From: Bursaphelenchus xylophilus
Taxonomy: Eukaryota; Nematoda; Chromadorea; Rhabditida; Aphelenchoididae
DNA: 64,000 bases
Direction of reading: 5' to 3'
NCBI GenBank assembly: GCA_904066235.2
Contig: CAJFCV020000002.1
Coordinates: forward strand, 5,394,001-5,458,000
This document shows, one piece after another, positions 1 through 11,583 of the stretch. Both the position numbers and the translations under genes were made by a program. Position 1 is the first letter of the stretch; the number at the start of each line of letters is the position of its first letter. The notes below the pieces were generated by a model. It searched no databases. It saw only the letters and a list, made by a program, of their open reading frames with translations, and was not told where the DNA came from.

Positions 1-2
1 CC

Positions 3-1968
3 ATCAAGAGTCAGATCAAGAAGGAATCGAAGGCTTCCATCCAGTCGAAGAAAGGTCCATGCCTTCCCCAATTAACTGTCAAAGAACAAGAAAGGCCGAA
101 GAAAACGGTTATTGGATGGAATCCGATCGAATCGGATATTAGAACTATCAAAAGCGCGCCAGTTGGATCTTCAAAATTTCCTGACTTTAAACAAGAAAAG
201 AAAACGGAGACGCAAAAGACCAGTAGCAAGAAAAAGAGTAATAGTGGGAGTAAACAAAAGACGACTAATCTAGCTGTAAGCAAGGATAATATCGTTGTCA
301 AGAAGGTTAGCGAGGAAAGAAAGAGTAGGTCGTCTTCAAAAGACAGTTCTACTAAAGAGAAGATTGTTAAACCGAGAAAATCTGAAAGTCAGAACAGCAA
401 GAAAGGTAAGGGTTGATGTTCATATCTAATTGATCTTATTTTAGATGGCGAGAATGATATTGATTTTGAAAAATTGGAAGAATTGCCTATTCGAGGGAAG
501 TTTGTCGACAAATCGAGCGATGAAATCAAGGATGGATATGTTTGTGAGAAGAACAATGGACTTCCCAGATATTTCGTCCTCTTCATCACCGTGTTGTCCA
601 ATATGACCATCAATTTGGTGCTCAAGCAGACCTTCAATATAATTCTTTTGGTCTTGACAGCGTAGGTGCTTAATATATTTCTTTTTGAATTTGTTTCTTT
701 AGAATTTATTTTGCCTTATATTCCATCTACGAATTGTTCTCCAATTCGATAAAATCTGCTTTGAAATGGTCGATTATTTATGGAGATCTGACGTTGGACT
801 ATATCCATCTCTGGTATGATGGATATCTGAAATCCGATAACTGCGGTACGAAGAAGAAGTACATTGGACTCGAATATAATGTCCCCTTGCCGCTCTCCGT
901 TCACGAAGCTATTAATCGCTTATGCAATTTGGACCGATTGGACGCGTTTTCTGTCCTCGGTCTCAAATATTCGAATAATATCGGCGAAGTCATTAACACC
1001 CGAAATGCAATTGTCAGCTTTTTACGATCGGAAAAGGTGATTTTTTTGTTCTTCGGCCCCATTTCTGCGGAAATATAAATGCATTTCGTGTACGATCCTT
1101 TCTTCTTCGGCCTCTTTGTCAGTTGAATTCGTTTCAGAATTTTTACCCAGCAATCGAATGTGCGATTGCCTTGGTGAACAAAGCCGCGGACTCTTTATGC
1201 TTATTGGATGGCTGCAAAAAGTATTACGATGACTTTTCAAAAGTAAGACTGTCTAAAATAATATGATTTTTACGTAATTTTAGTTTGATAAAAATTTGTT
1301 CTACGAATATCTAAAGCTCCGCGCCATTGTCCACAATGCCGATTACTACTTTGGCTGTGAATGTGGGGTAGCTCACCGGGTGTACAGGGTCAGAGGAGCT
1401 CCTTTGAGATTCTGTCAGAAGTGTCGCTGCTTTCACACGGCCAGAAATAGAGACGTGTGGATGGAGGCGCGAATGTATGGCCTCTCCTGGACTGCCTATG
1501 CGTGTGTCGACAACGCTGTTTATGATATTATAGATTGGATCAGTTGCTCTGTAGGTTTTTTCGGTTTTAATATTAATTTTAATAATTTTTGTTATGTGTG
1601 GAATAAAAATTGTGTTGTTTTAGCACAACTACATCAAGAATCCCCGAATAAACTCGCACATGACCCTCTTCCAACTCAAGAAGTCTGATATAATCCCTCC
1701 ACTCTCTGTAATGTCCCACAATGGAATGAAAATCATCTCTCTGCTTTGCCCCCACAAGTTACCCTCGGCATATTGCGCGGTACAAAAGAACGGGATCTGT
1801 CTTCGCTGCGAGTCCTGTGTGCTCTGTCATGGTCGGTTCAAGGATGTGGATCTAGAACAAGAGCCCGATCTGATCATGATCGGGGTCTTCGAAGTGCTCT
1901 CCACTTGTTCTAATGTCATCGATTACTCGATGCTGGAACGACCCAAGAAGGCGGGCCGTCGAAGATAG
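3..1968 (+). CDS. DNAJC14/Jiv-like membrane protein, 3' part (partial)
   Basis: Probable ER-membrane co-chaperone-like protein; the 5' end lies outside the window. Exons: 3-405, 445-661, 703-1036, 1138-1242, 1284-1550, 1624-1968, all junctions in frame. The N-terminal part seen is Lys/Ser-rich and low complexity. It is followed by one or two hydrophobic segments (YFVLFITVLSNM and FNIILLVLTAIYFALYSIY). Then comes a J-domain-like block from DAFSVLGLKYS to CKKYYDDF. The C-terminus matches the Jiv90 domain of DNAJC14: a CECG...CQKC cysteine pair set, then VWMEARMYGLSW and VYDIIDWISC. In the J-like block the HPD tripeptide needed to stimulate Hsp70 is absent; FLRSEKNFYPA stands there. Domain assignment is by recognition of the family pattern. 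Possible poly(A) signal at 2195-2200. Confidence 0.8.
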
Positions 1969-2237
1969 AAGGGCTGACAGTCTTCTGCTATCTGCGAAGA
2001 CATGCTACAGTATAGACGCGTAGATCGATTCTGCAGCCGGAATCGCTCAATCCACAGGTCAATTCGGAAAGCATTTTAGTTTTGTTTCGGAAATCTCATC
2101 TCGCGTACATTTATTATGTTCTAGGCTTCCTTCCCCCATAATATGCGATGCTTTAATCCCCTCTACGGTTATTGTTTAATTGTAAGCGTAATTGAATAAA
2201 ACCATTTATGCACAACATTCGGCATATAAACAACCGT

Positions 2238-3648
2238 CTAAAGCGGGGTTCTGGTTCTTTCTTTGAGGTAAGCCCGGATCTCGGGCAGATGGTAGACCCG
2301 GTCGAGAAAGCGGACTAGCTGAGGGAATTTGCGCAGAATCCGACCTTCGTATGTCTTGATGGTGTAGAGGAATTCGCTGATTGTAAAATCTATCCAAGAT
2401 ACTTTCTTGCCAAAGAATCCAGACTTTGATTTCTTTAACAGTTTCACGTAGGTCGGGAGATGTCTCTCAACTGCCGGGAGGAACACATCGCGACGCAATT
2501 GGTCCTAAAATATGTAACAAAAATTAGGATCCTTTATTACTGAGGATTACAAATAAGTTTGTTCTCACCACATTCCCTTTGCGATATCCTCCGAGAACGT
2601 AAAAATAAGGAGACATTTCGTGGACGACCTCGCGATGGAACTCGCTAATTTCATCAAGCTTTGCAATTTCCCATTGGTCAACTCCTGCGATTCCTGAAAA
2701 CTATAAAACGTGAAAAGAAAAGTGGCCGGCAGTGAAGTCTAGTATCGCTCAATTTATATAGAAAGTATGGGATTTTTGAATGTAGAAGAAAATGAGGCGT
2801 ATGGTATAGATCACGGACCTCCAATGTATACTCACCAAATTTGTTGGCCAAATACCTCGATATGGCCAGGCACTGACTCAATCTTTTCCCATTTACCTCC
2901 AAAATTGGGAGTTTCCCAAACTCCGTCGCTGCAACGAAAACTTTAGTTCGACGACGCCTCTTACTTTCTTTTAGTCTCATCCATTCATTCAAGGTTATTC
3001 TTTTGTCAATGAAGGAGATGTTCGAGTAGATGAACATCAGCCTTATGGACTCACAAATGCCTCTGGCATCGAAATAAATTAGTTTGTAAATGGGTTTTGG
3101 GGGAGCTGCTGGAGTTGATGTGGAAGTTGGAGGATGCTGAGTGGTCGTAGTGATTGGTGCAGGAGTGGAGGAACTCTGTTTCGGATAGATGCGCTCAGTT
3201 CCGTATCCATCCATCTAAAATTTTAATAATTTTTAATGATTTAACCATATATACTCACGAAATCGAATAATTTTGTGAATTTCGAGAACATTTTGGTCGC
3301 GCACTTAAACACCGCCTTAACGAGGACCTTACTTACATCAACCTCTTCTGACGATTCCATTTCTTCGGTGTTTATTTCACTCGATTCGTCCAGAGATTTG
3401 TCCTGCCTTCTTAGTTTGCTGTTGTGATTACTTAATGTCATCACTGACAGTGGAATTAATGGCACCACCAATTGGTTGTTGTCCTTGTTTCTTTTCGAAA
3501 AGTGACCAACGATTCGACTGATATTCGGTCTCAGAATCTGATTAAAATTATGGACTTCGCTTTTGGATTGGCCGAGATTTGGGTTGATTACGGCACAAAA
3601 TAGGTGAATGTAGCAAAAAAATAGGAGAATGTGAGGAACCAAAGTCAT
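2238..3648 (-). CDS. Secreted glutathione S-transferase with Thr/Pro-rich linker
   Basis: Sigma-class-like nematode GST, 374 aa. Exons on the minus strand: 3648-3259, 3214-2965, 2928-2836, 2693-2569, 2504-2238. The start ATG directly follows TTTCCAG, a good splice or trans-splice acceptor. Residues 1-24 look like a signal peptide (MTLVPHILLFFCYIHLFCA). About 105 polar residues follow, then a Thr/Pro linker near residues 147-170 (ITTTTQHPPTSTSTPAAPP). The GST N-domain begins at YKLIYFDARG, where the Tyr before Phe is the usual catalytic position, and includes FGKLPILEVNG and SRYLANKFG. The C-domain ends in KERTRTPL. Most nematode GSTs are about 205-210 aa and cytosolic, so the secretory extension is unusual. 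It lies 174 bp downstream of the His-rich peptide gene on the same strand and may be co-transcribed with it. Confidence 0.85.
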
Positions 3649-3795
3649 CTGGAAACAGACTGACCACGATAACAAGATAAATTATGTTTGAAAAAACAGC
3701 TCCGGTCCTGGTTCCCATCTCTAAATACGACGATTTAAGTGACCGCTGTCCAAATAGCTCACAAACAAGGAAGTCCGAGTAAAAGAGCCAACAAC

Positions 3796-3801
3796 TTTAT
3801 T
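3796..3801 (-). terminator. Poly(A) signal of the His-rich peptide gene
   Basis: AATAAA on the minus strand, 21 nt after the stop codon and about 150 nt before the GST start. Confidence 0.6.
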
Positions 3802-3821
3802 CATAACTGGGTAGTCTGCCT

Positions 3822-4182
3822 TTAGAGATGGACAATGTCTCTCAGTTTCTGGAAGAATCCACGTGGGGGACCAGTGGGGCGAGGGCCGTGATGGGGACCG
3901 TGGTGGGGAAAACGGCCAGATCCGGAGCCAGAGCCATGGTGAGGATGACGGTGGGGACGACGGTGAGGTGGGTGGCCGGAGCCAGAATGGCCGGAGTGAT
4001 GGTGGGCCTGCATTGGAAAATATATTTAATTATTTATTAGACTTTAATCTAGAATCAATGAGTACCGAAAATCAACAAAAGTGGCCTACAAGTTACAGTA
4101 ATCCTACGAAACAAACACTCACTTCAACAGCCAAGACCATGGACATGAGGAGAACACTGAGGACGACGTATACAACCTTCAT
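3822..4182 (-). CDS. Small secreted His/Gly/Pro-rich peptide
   Basis: 81-aa product from two exons, 4182-4123 and 4007-3822. Exon 1 encodes the signal peptide MKVVYVVLSVLLMSMVLAVE. Exon 2 encodes a His/Gly/Pro/Arg-rich peptide (AHHHSGHSGSGHPP..., repeated HPHH and HHGP). It ends in a less biased tail, GFFQKLRDIVHL, that could form an amphipathic helix. A TATA-like CTTTATAAG lies 44 bp upstream of the ATG, and AATAAA lies at 3801-3796 on the minus strand. I do not recognise a family. Metal binding or an antimicrobial role would fit the composition, but that is inference only. Compositional bias in the opposite strand gives long spurious ORFs here. Confidence 0.7.
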
Positions 4183-4225
4183 TCTGTTCGAATGGGATCT
4201 GTGCCCCCATCCCCGCACATCCGGC

Positions 4226-4234
4226 CTTATAAAG
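4226..4234 (-). promoter_or_regulatory. TATA box of the His-rich peptide gene
   Basis: CTTTATAAG on the minus strand, 44 bp before the ATG. Few other genes in the window show such a box, which fits a highly or tissue-specifically expressed secreted product. Confidence 0.55.
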
Positions 4235-4554
4235 GGCGATTGGTGAATTCTGAGAGCCGGATTTGATTGTTCAGCCGGATTTCCTCCCCAAATTTGTTTG
4301 ATTTAATCATAAATTGACCATGATTTGAATGTATGTTTAATAACAAAGTACGTGGATGTGCTTCTGTGATCTTGTTTCACCAAATCCACATCTCTTTTTT
4401 TGGCCACACTTAAAATGTCACAATTTGTTCCCAAAAGTTTCAATAAGTCTGATGATTGCAACAACGAAAATGCAATAACAACATAAGGAGGGGGGAGTTA
4501 ACAGAATCAACCTTAATCAATTAGGACTCGTCTCAACTGATTACAGTGAAAGTT

Positions 4555-4562
4555 TATATAAA
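4555..4562 (+). promoter_or_regulatory. TATA box of the HACL1 gene
   Basis: TATATAAA lies about 84 bp upstream of the HACL1 start codon at 4646, on the same strand. Confidence 0.5.
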
Positions 4563-4645
4563 GGTGGAGAGCGGAGCTACGTGAAGTGTAGTCTCTATCT
4601 TCGAATATATACTTGGCGGCTCTCTCTGCTTTCGTAAAGGATAAG

Positions 4646-6773
4646 ATGGCAACTATTGACGGCGCCCATGTTCTGGCCGAGTCTCTTAAACAACAAGTAA
4701 GGGCTCTTATAGATATTATTTTAAAATTTTATTTACTTTAATCTAAACAATTTAGTTTAACCTCTTTGTTTGTTAAACTTAGAATTCGAAAGTTTCTAAT
4801 CTGATTTTTTGCTTCAGGGAGTAGAATATGTCTTTGGGATTGTCGGCGTCCCAATTATCGAAGTCGGATTGGCCTGTCAAGAACTCGGCATCAAGTACAT
4901 TGGATGCAGAAATGAACAAGCTGTAAGAACATCTACTTCACTACTCCTAACAACTCTAATCACCAACTTAAAATTATTTTATAGGCTTGTTATGCCGCTC
5001 AAGCGATGGGTTATTTGACAGGAAAGCCGGCCGTTTGTCTGGTCGTCTCTGGGCCCGGCGTTCTCCATACGATTGGAGGAATGGCCAATGCCAAGATCAA
5101 CTGCTGGCCATTGATTGTGATCGGAGGATCGGCGGATATTGAGTTGGATAACCGGGGGTCTTTCCAGGAATGGCCTCAAGTCGAGGCTGCCCGTCCTTAC
5201 TGCAAACATGCCTCCAGGCCAACTACAGTCCAAGCCATCCCTCAACATGTTGAAAAAGCAGTCCGAACCTCGATTTATGGCCGCCCTGGAGCTGTTTATA
5301 TTGACATCCCCGGGAATATTGTGAATGAATCGGTCCCTCAGTCTACTGTAGAGTGAGTTACAGTAATACTAATGATATGATATGACTTCAGACAATCCCA
5401 GCCCTGTCCCTTGTACTCTCCCGTCTCCAGACCTCCAGATTCTTCCATCAGATATGCTTTGGATGTCCTGAAATCGGCAAAAAAACCTTTAGTGATCGTT
5501 GGAAAGGGGACTCAATGGAGTGAAAGGGGATGTTCCCAGTTGAGGCAATTCATCCAAGCCACCCAATTGCCTTATTTGAATACTCCTGGAGGAAAAGGAG
5601 CCCTCCCAGACGAACATGAACTTAGTATTGGCGCTGCGAGATCTTAGTAGGCTTCGCTAATTTTCACAATTATCCAAACATACTATACAATAAGTTTCGA
5701 AAATATTGATGTTTCAGTGCTCTGAAAGAAGCGGACGTTGTCCTTTTGGTTGGTGCTCGTCTCAATTGGATCCTTCATTTTGGCGCTCCACCTCGTTTCC
5801 AAAAAAATGTAAAGATAATTTACATTGATATCGCGGCCGAAGAATTCCATCAGAATGTCCATACGGAAGTCCCTTTGCTTGGAGATATCGGGGAAACTGT
5901 TGAGAGCGTAAGTCATGCGTGAAATTTTACTGTAAATTAAACAAGCTTTTCATTTTTTTGAAGTTTCGGAAGTTTTTTTACAACAGCAAAAGCAATCATG
6001 ATTGCCCTTACTTTTTATTTTCCTTTAATCTTCAGTTGAGACACGAACTTCAAGGCTGGAAATACAACCGTTCCTCGACTTGGTTCAAGACCCTCCTCGA
6101 TAAATGCCACAAGAATTCGGAGACTGTCAACAAAATGGCGGCCGAGAATTCAACCCCCCTCAATTATTACGCAGCCTACGAGCCAATCCGAGATATTGTC
6201 CGTAAGAATAAGGTGATAATCGTAAATGAAGGTGCCAATACCATGGATATTGGACGGACCATGTTACCCAATCAAGAACCGAAGAGAAGACTGGACGCGG
6301 GCACATTCGGAACGATGGGAGTGGGGCTCGGATACGCACTGGCTGCAGGGCTTTATTGTCGGGATTATGCTCCCGACACGAAAGTTTTGTGTATTGAGGG
6401 AGACAGTGCCTTCGGATTCTCGGGAATGGAATTCGAAACAATCGCGCGTTACAAACTACCAGTGGTTTGTGTAATCATCAACAATAATGCGATCACGAAG
6501 GGATTCGAGAAGGACTTCTACGAGGCTGTTAAAGATGCTGACCCAACCATTGCTCTGCCAGTCATGTCCTTGCAATACGAGTGCTCTTATGAGAAGATGG
6601 GGCCGGCTTTGGGAGGAAAGGGAGTGCTTTGTAGAACAAAACCAGAAATCAGCCGGGCAATTCAGGCTGGATTCGCGGAGAAGGAGACCCCCACCTTGAT
6701 CAATGTCCATATTCAGCCAGATGCCGCGAGAAAAACACAGGAATTCAGCTGGCTGACCAGATCCAAGATGTAA
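4646..6773 (+). CDS. hacl-1: 2-hydroxyacyl-CoA lyase, peroxisomal (HACL1-type ThDP enzyme)
   Basis: Thiamine-diphosphate enzyme that cleaves 2-hydroxyacyl-CoA during peroxisomal alpha-oxidation; 568 aa. Exons: 4646-4696, 4818-4922, 4985-5352, 5392-5646, 5718-5907, 6036-6773. The N-terminal Pyr domain has CRNEQAACYAAQ with the cofactor-activating Glu. The ThDP-binding motif is [13 protein letters not shown]...INNN near the C-terminus. The last three residues, SKM, form a PTS1-type peroxisomal signal. Family length is about 570-580 aa, so the model is complete. AATAAA at 6846-6851. Oxalyl-CoA decarboxylase is the closest alternative; the eukaryotic context and PTS1-like tail favour HACL1. Confidence 0.93.
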
Positions 6774-6851
6774 AATATATTGGATTATAGAACTTATTAT
6801 GTGAATTGGAAGTAATGAAACGCAGAACCTATTGAATCGTTTAGGAATAAA

Positions 6852-7697
6852 ATATTGAACGATTCTCCCTTTCATAGCCATTAAAATCTGATGCTGATTT
6901 TGCCAACCAAATTAAGATAAAGTAGTGTGAAATCTGGTGTTCCGTCCCCTGGAGGTCGCGTGTGCAATGTCATTTCCACGTTCTCGCCTTACAAATTGCC
7001 CTCAGGGTTTGGAAGAAGTCCGTTGTTCTTTGGGGATGCAAAAAGTCCCTCCATTACACTGTTTATTTCTTTCGGCAAGATATTTTTGATTTTACACTAC
7101 ATAGAAAGGAAATGAAACATTGGGTCGCTTAATCCGATGATACCTTGTTTTTTTGAGGTTTGTAGGCAAATTATTACAACAAAACGTCGCGATAAAAGGG
7201 CTGTATCACATCTGGGATGGGGACACATAACTCAGAATTTAAAATCATCATCGTAGTAGAAAAAAAATTTATGAATTAAAAAAGACTCATCCACATATAC
7301 AAGTAATTTTTTCTACTTGTGATGACATTTTGGAACTTGCAAATCAAAAATTGGTAATTGAAAATTCAAAATACAATAGTTCTCTCGAATTTCGCAAAAA
7401 TTTCCAGGATTGATTTTCTAATTTGATCGCTCGCGTAACCGTACCCGTCCCCAAAGAAAGATTACCCCTCCAAATTACAGTTTCTGTTTTCCTTTCAGCT
7501 TTATTAATCCGTTCTTGGCCCTGAAGGCCGTGTTTGCCTAGAGACGGGGTCTTGTAAACTCTAAACAATAAGAGAAACAGGCGCCCCTTGACCTGCGGGC
7601 TTTGTTCGGATCTGTTCAACGCCTGAGGGGCTTGTCAAGTGGTCATCGAGAAACGTGTCCCCGACCCTCTCGTCACGGAGAACATCGGCCTTCATGG
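6852..7697. other. Intergenic region without a supported gene
   Basis: AT-rich sequence between the HACL1 poly(A) signal and the Ly6-like gene. The open frames here lack splice context and recognisable protein features. Confidence 0.5.
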
Positions 7698-8458
7698 ATG
7701 CACCCTCCAAATGCATTAGTTTTCCATTGGCTGGGTGTTTGGATCGGATTCCTTCTCCTCCCTCATATTTGTACGTCTAAATTCTTCCCCAATCTCATCT
7801 TGGGCCTTGTTTTAGATGCTCCAAAAACCACTCCTTCCACTCGATCCAAGGGCGAGATTGCTTGTTATTCCTGTTTCTCAGTCAGTTCGGTGGATCCATT
7901 GGACGAAGATATTATTATTCAACACAATGAGAACGTCACTATTATCAAGGATATCATGAGAGAAGTGAGTTTCTAAGATCTAAGTAAATGATTCCAATTT
8001 AAGGCCGGCATGACCGTACCTGCATTGGCGCCCCGGTGTGCTGATAGAACAACGTCAGGGAATTTAAATTTTTTCGGTGCTCGTGTCCACTTGTGTCAGA
8101 ATAGTGTGGATGAACCCGGGGCTTGTGTCAAGCTAAAGGGGAGCTTCAACGGCAAGTCAGCGATGACTGACTTGCCATATCATTGTCATCCAAGCTACTC
8201 CAATATTATGTAATTTCAGGCGAGAGTTTTGTCTATCGAGATTGTTGGGAACAAATGTGGGAAGATCCCCGGCCCTTTCATCATCGGATGTCCCAGAGAT
8301 GTTTCGCCGATGAAATGGTTCAGAATTTCATTGGGACTGATAAAAATACAATTTGTTTTTGTGAGGACGACCTCTGCAATGCCTCAAAGCGATGGACAAT
8401 GTCTCCATCAATTACAATACTGGTCATTTTTGCAACAATTGGGAAATATCTAATGTAA
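7698..8458 (+). CDS. Ly6/uPAR-like (three-finger) surface protein
   Basis: 202 aa from exons 7698-7770, 7816-7964, 8004-8151 and 8220-8458. A signal-like segment (HWLGVWIGFLLLPHI) is followed by a cysteine-rich extracellular region starting ACYSCFSV and ending CFCEDDLCN, the classic Ly6/uPAR terminal motif. The C-terminus (SITILVIFATIGKYLM) is hydrophobic, which fits GPI anchoring or a single membrane span. The third intron (8152-8219) uses a GC donor, G|GCAAGT, instead of GT; without it the frame meets a stop. Ligand or partner unknown. Confidence 0.8.
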
Positions 8459-8954
8459 ATAATTTTTAAAACAAGTTTTGCCACACTTTGGAGCTTAGTC
8501 TAACAGGGGGCGGACATTGTTAAAATCGGTGTCTCAGAATTTAGCGAAACTTTGTCAATCTAATCAACACTAGACATAGAACATTCGCTTTCTTTGTTTT
8601 TGCCCAAAATTACCATATGGCGGATTACTGTAACTTTCTTCCTTAAAAAAGATGTGCCCTAATCGTGAAAACGAAGCTCTGTTTTAGCGCAAATCGAGTT
8701 TAGGTATACGTTTTCGACCATTTAGAACATTTTTGTAATTATCACCAAAAAATAAAAATTACATCTAAGCTATGTTACACATGAGGGAACATACCATTTC
8801 GGGTGTAAAAAGTGCAGTTTTGAGGTGACGCAGATTTTGAAACCGGAATATTAAACTTCAAGCCTTGTCTAATAAACCATAAAAATTTCAGATAAATCAA
8901 ATGTATAGTTTTTGAGAAATTCGACATTCAATGACTCATGTGCAATATCACGTT

Positions 8955-9436
8955 GACCCGAAAAAAAACTGGCATTCTTGGGGGTTTGACCTGACGCAGA
9001 TTTTGAAAGTTTCCAGTACAGTCTTATCACATTTCAGGAGGATGTGGAAAGTTTCAGAGGAAAAAAATGTATAGTTTTTGAGAAATCGGCCAAAATACCT
9101 TGTTTTAGGTCATCAGATGCCCGAAAAAAACTGGCATTCTTGGGGTTTTGGGCTGACGCAGATTTTGAAAGTTTCCAATACATTCTTATCACATTTTAGG
9201 AGGATGTGGGAAGTTTCAGAGGAAAAAAATGTATAGTTTTTGAGAAATCGGCCAAAATACCTTGTTTTAGGTCATCAGATGCCCGAAAAAAACTGGCATT
9301 CTTGGGGTTTTGGGCTGACGCAGATTTTGAAAGTTTCCAATACATTCATATCACATTTTAGGAGGATACAGTAAGTTTCAGACAAAAGAAATGTATAGTT
9401 TTTGAGAAATCGGCCAAAATACCTTGTTTTAGGTCA
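8955..9436. repeat. Three tandem copies of a ~162-bp unit
   Basis: The motif CCCGAAAAAAACTGGCATTC recurs at about 8957, 9120 and 9282. Each unit also holds ATGTATAGTTTTTGAGAAAT and CCTTGTTTTAGGTCATCAGA. Copies two and three are nearly identical. The opposite arm of the foldback has only one copy (about 9593-9750). Confidence 0.85.
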
Positions 9437-10019
9437 TCAGAACTCATAGTCGTAGCCATCGGCGTACATTTGACAGAAGTTTTGCAGACAGACCAAATTC
9501 TTTGGTGAAATTTGGAGAAAAAACAGTAACACACATATATTTCGGAAAAAGAAGGGATGCCGAAGAAAATTGGTCGAATTTTCCAGGAAGTTGACCTAAA
9601 ACAAGGTATTTTGGCCGATTTCTCAAAAACTATACATTTTTTTCCTCTGAAACTTTCCACATCCTCCTGAAATGTGATAAGACTGTACTGGAAACTTTCA
9701 AAATCTGCGTCAGGTCAAAACCCCAAGAATGCCAGTTTTTTTTCGGGTCAACGTGATATTGCACATGAGTCATTGAATGTCGAATTTCTCAAAAACTATA
9801 CATTTGATTTTTCTGAAATTTTTATGGTTTATTAGACAGGGCTTGAAGTTTAATATTCCGGTTTCAAAATCTGCGTCACCTCAAAACTGCACTTTTTACA
9901 CCCGAAATGGTATGTTGCCTCAAGTGTAACATAGCTTAGATGTAATTTTTAGTTTTTGGTGATAATTACAAAAATGTTCAACATGGTCGAAAACATACAC
10001 CTAAACTCAATTTGTACTA

Positions 10020-11079
10020 CAGGGTGTTCCGAGAATTGTGGAAAAAACTATTCATTAATAACTTTGCGCTCGGTGGTCCAATCCGAAATTTTTTTTTGCA
10101 TTTTGCAGAAAAGCCTTGGAGTTTTTCGAATCAAAAAAAAAAATTTTCTTTTATCGGCGGAGACTTCCGTAATCCGCCTTGAATTCGGCGGAGTGTTTTT
10201 TTCCAGAAATGAGGCTGTAAATCGATGTATGTGTAAAGAAAATGAGCGGAAAAAGATCCAGAGGATGCATTACGACATTTATTTCAAATTTTCGTGAATT
10301 GGCGGAGACATTTCTTGACCTCGGCGGACGATTTTTCTTCGACTTCGGCGAGTCAAAATTGGCTAAAACAAAAACGTATGGGTTCCCTGGTGGTATGGTG
10401 CTTAAATAAGACTTATTACGTCCTCGGCTGACTGGCAGATGAAAAAAACGGCAATTCGGCGGAGAAATCGGCGGAGAAAAAAATAACCCATTTGTGTGAT
10501 TATGAAAATTATCCGCCGAGCATCCGCCAATAAGAAGAATCATATTTTTTGGTAGATCAGGGACGTATAAGACCTAGAATTTTAGTTTTCTCATCATAAT
10601 TTCTTAAATGGGTTCGTTTTTTCTACGCCGATTTCTCCGCCGAATTGCCGTTTTTTCATCTGCCAGACAGCCGAGGACGTAATAAGTCTTATTTAAGCAC
10701 CATACCATCAGGGAACCCATACGTTTTTGTTTTAGCCACTTCTGACTCGCCGAAGTCGAAGAAAAATCGTCCGCCGAGGTCAAGAAATGTCTCCGCCAAA
10801 TCACGAAAATTTAAAATAAATGTCATATTGCATCCTCTGGATCTTTTTCCGCTCATTTTCTTTACACATACATCGATTTACAGCCTCATTTCTGGAAAAA
10901 AACACTCCGCCGAATTCAAGGCGGATTACGGAAGTCTCCGCCGATAAAAGAAAAATTTTTTTTTTTGATTCGAAAAACTCCAAGGCTTTTCTGCAAAATG
11001 CAAAAAAAAATTTCGGATTGGACCACCGAGCGCAAAGTTATTAATGAATAGTTTTTTCCACAATTCTCGGAACACCCTG
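10020..11079. mobile_element. TA-flanked palindromic MITE-like element, CAGGGTGTTCCGAG ends
   Basis: Terminal inverted repeats begin CAGGGTGTTCCGAGAATTG and end with the complement at 11079. TA lies on both sides (10018-10019 and 11080-11081), as expected for a Tc1/mariner-type target duplication. Arms of about 450 bp pair around a spacer at about 10476-10629. Many GGCGGAG/CTCCGCC segments occur inside. No coding sequence is supported. Confidence 0.85.
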
Positions 11080-11426
11080 TAAAATACAGCTTCGTTTTCA
11101 CGATTAGGGCACATCTTTTTTGAGGAAGAAAGTTACAGTAATCCGTCATATGGTAATTTTGGGAAAAATTAAAGAAAGCAAATGTTCTATGCCTAACAGT
11201 GATTAAATCTACCAAGTTTCGTTGAATTCTGAGACACCGATTTTAACAATGTCCGGGCCAAACTACTATTTGTAATAAAACGCGTTTTAAAGCAAATAAA
11301 ATTCTACTGTCGAATTGAATCGGGTTTGTACATAAAATATTACGTAATATTGCCCAACACTGGACGTTAACTTTTGCAAATTACAGTATATTCAAACTGC
11401 GAAATACAATAACTTCGAATTAAAAG

Positions 11427-11457
11427 TTTTTCTATGCAGCCAAAATCGGTAATAACA
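11427..11457 (+). repeat. 31-bp direct repeat, copy 1
   Basis: A 31-bp stretch containing CTATGCAGCCAAAATCGG recurs without mismatch at 14034-14064. The two copies flank the acidic-protein and kinase genes. Confidence 0.7.
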
Positions 11458-11583
11458 GGTCTTTCCAATTGGTTATGTATTTTTTCGGAGATTGCTACAC
11501 ATGGCACATACCATGTTTTTTTTATTACTTAGCCTTACAAATTAGAAAGTACCCGTCGCATCGTGTATTTTGATGCACTGATT

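Larger units (their letters stand above)
8511..11255. repeat. Long foldback element interrupted by a second palindromic element
   Basis: The left arm starts GGACATTGTTAAAATCGGTG near 8513; its inverse ends near 11254. The left arm runs 8511 to about 9110 and pairs with 9593-10017 plus 11082-11255. The right arm is split by a TA-flanked palindrome (10020-11079). A spacer of about 155 bp (9437-9592) separates the arms. No transposase ORF is visible, so it is non-autonomous or dead. A TA dinucleotide stands at a similar distance outside each end (8501 and 11264), but the outer limits are not certain. Confidence 0.85.

Noticed and set aside
3863..4246. Long plus-strand ORF across the His-rich peptide gene
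   Set aside because: It is the shadow of the His/Gly-biased minus-strand exon; the minus strand has signal peptide, splice sites, TATA and AATAAA.
9358..9660. 100-codon ORF inside the palindromic repeat
   Set aside because: It spans the arm-loop junction of a foldback, so it reflects repeat structure, not a gene.
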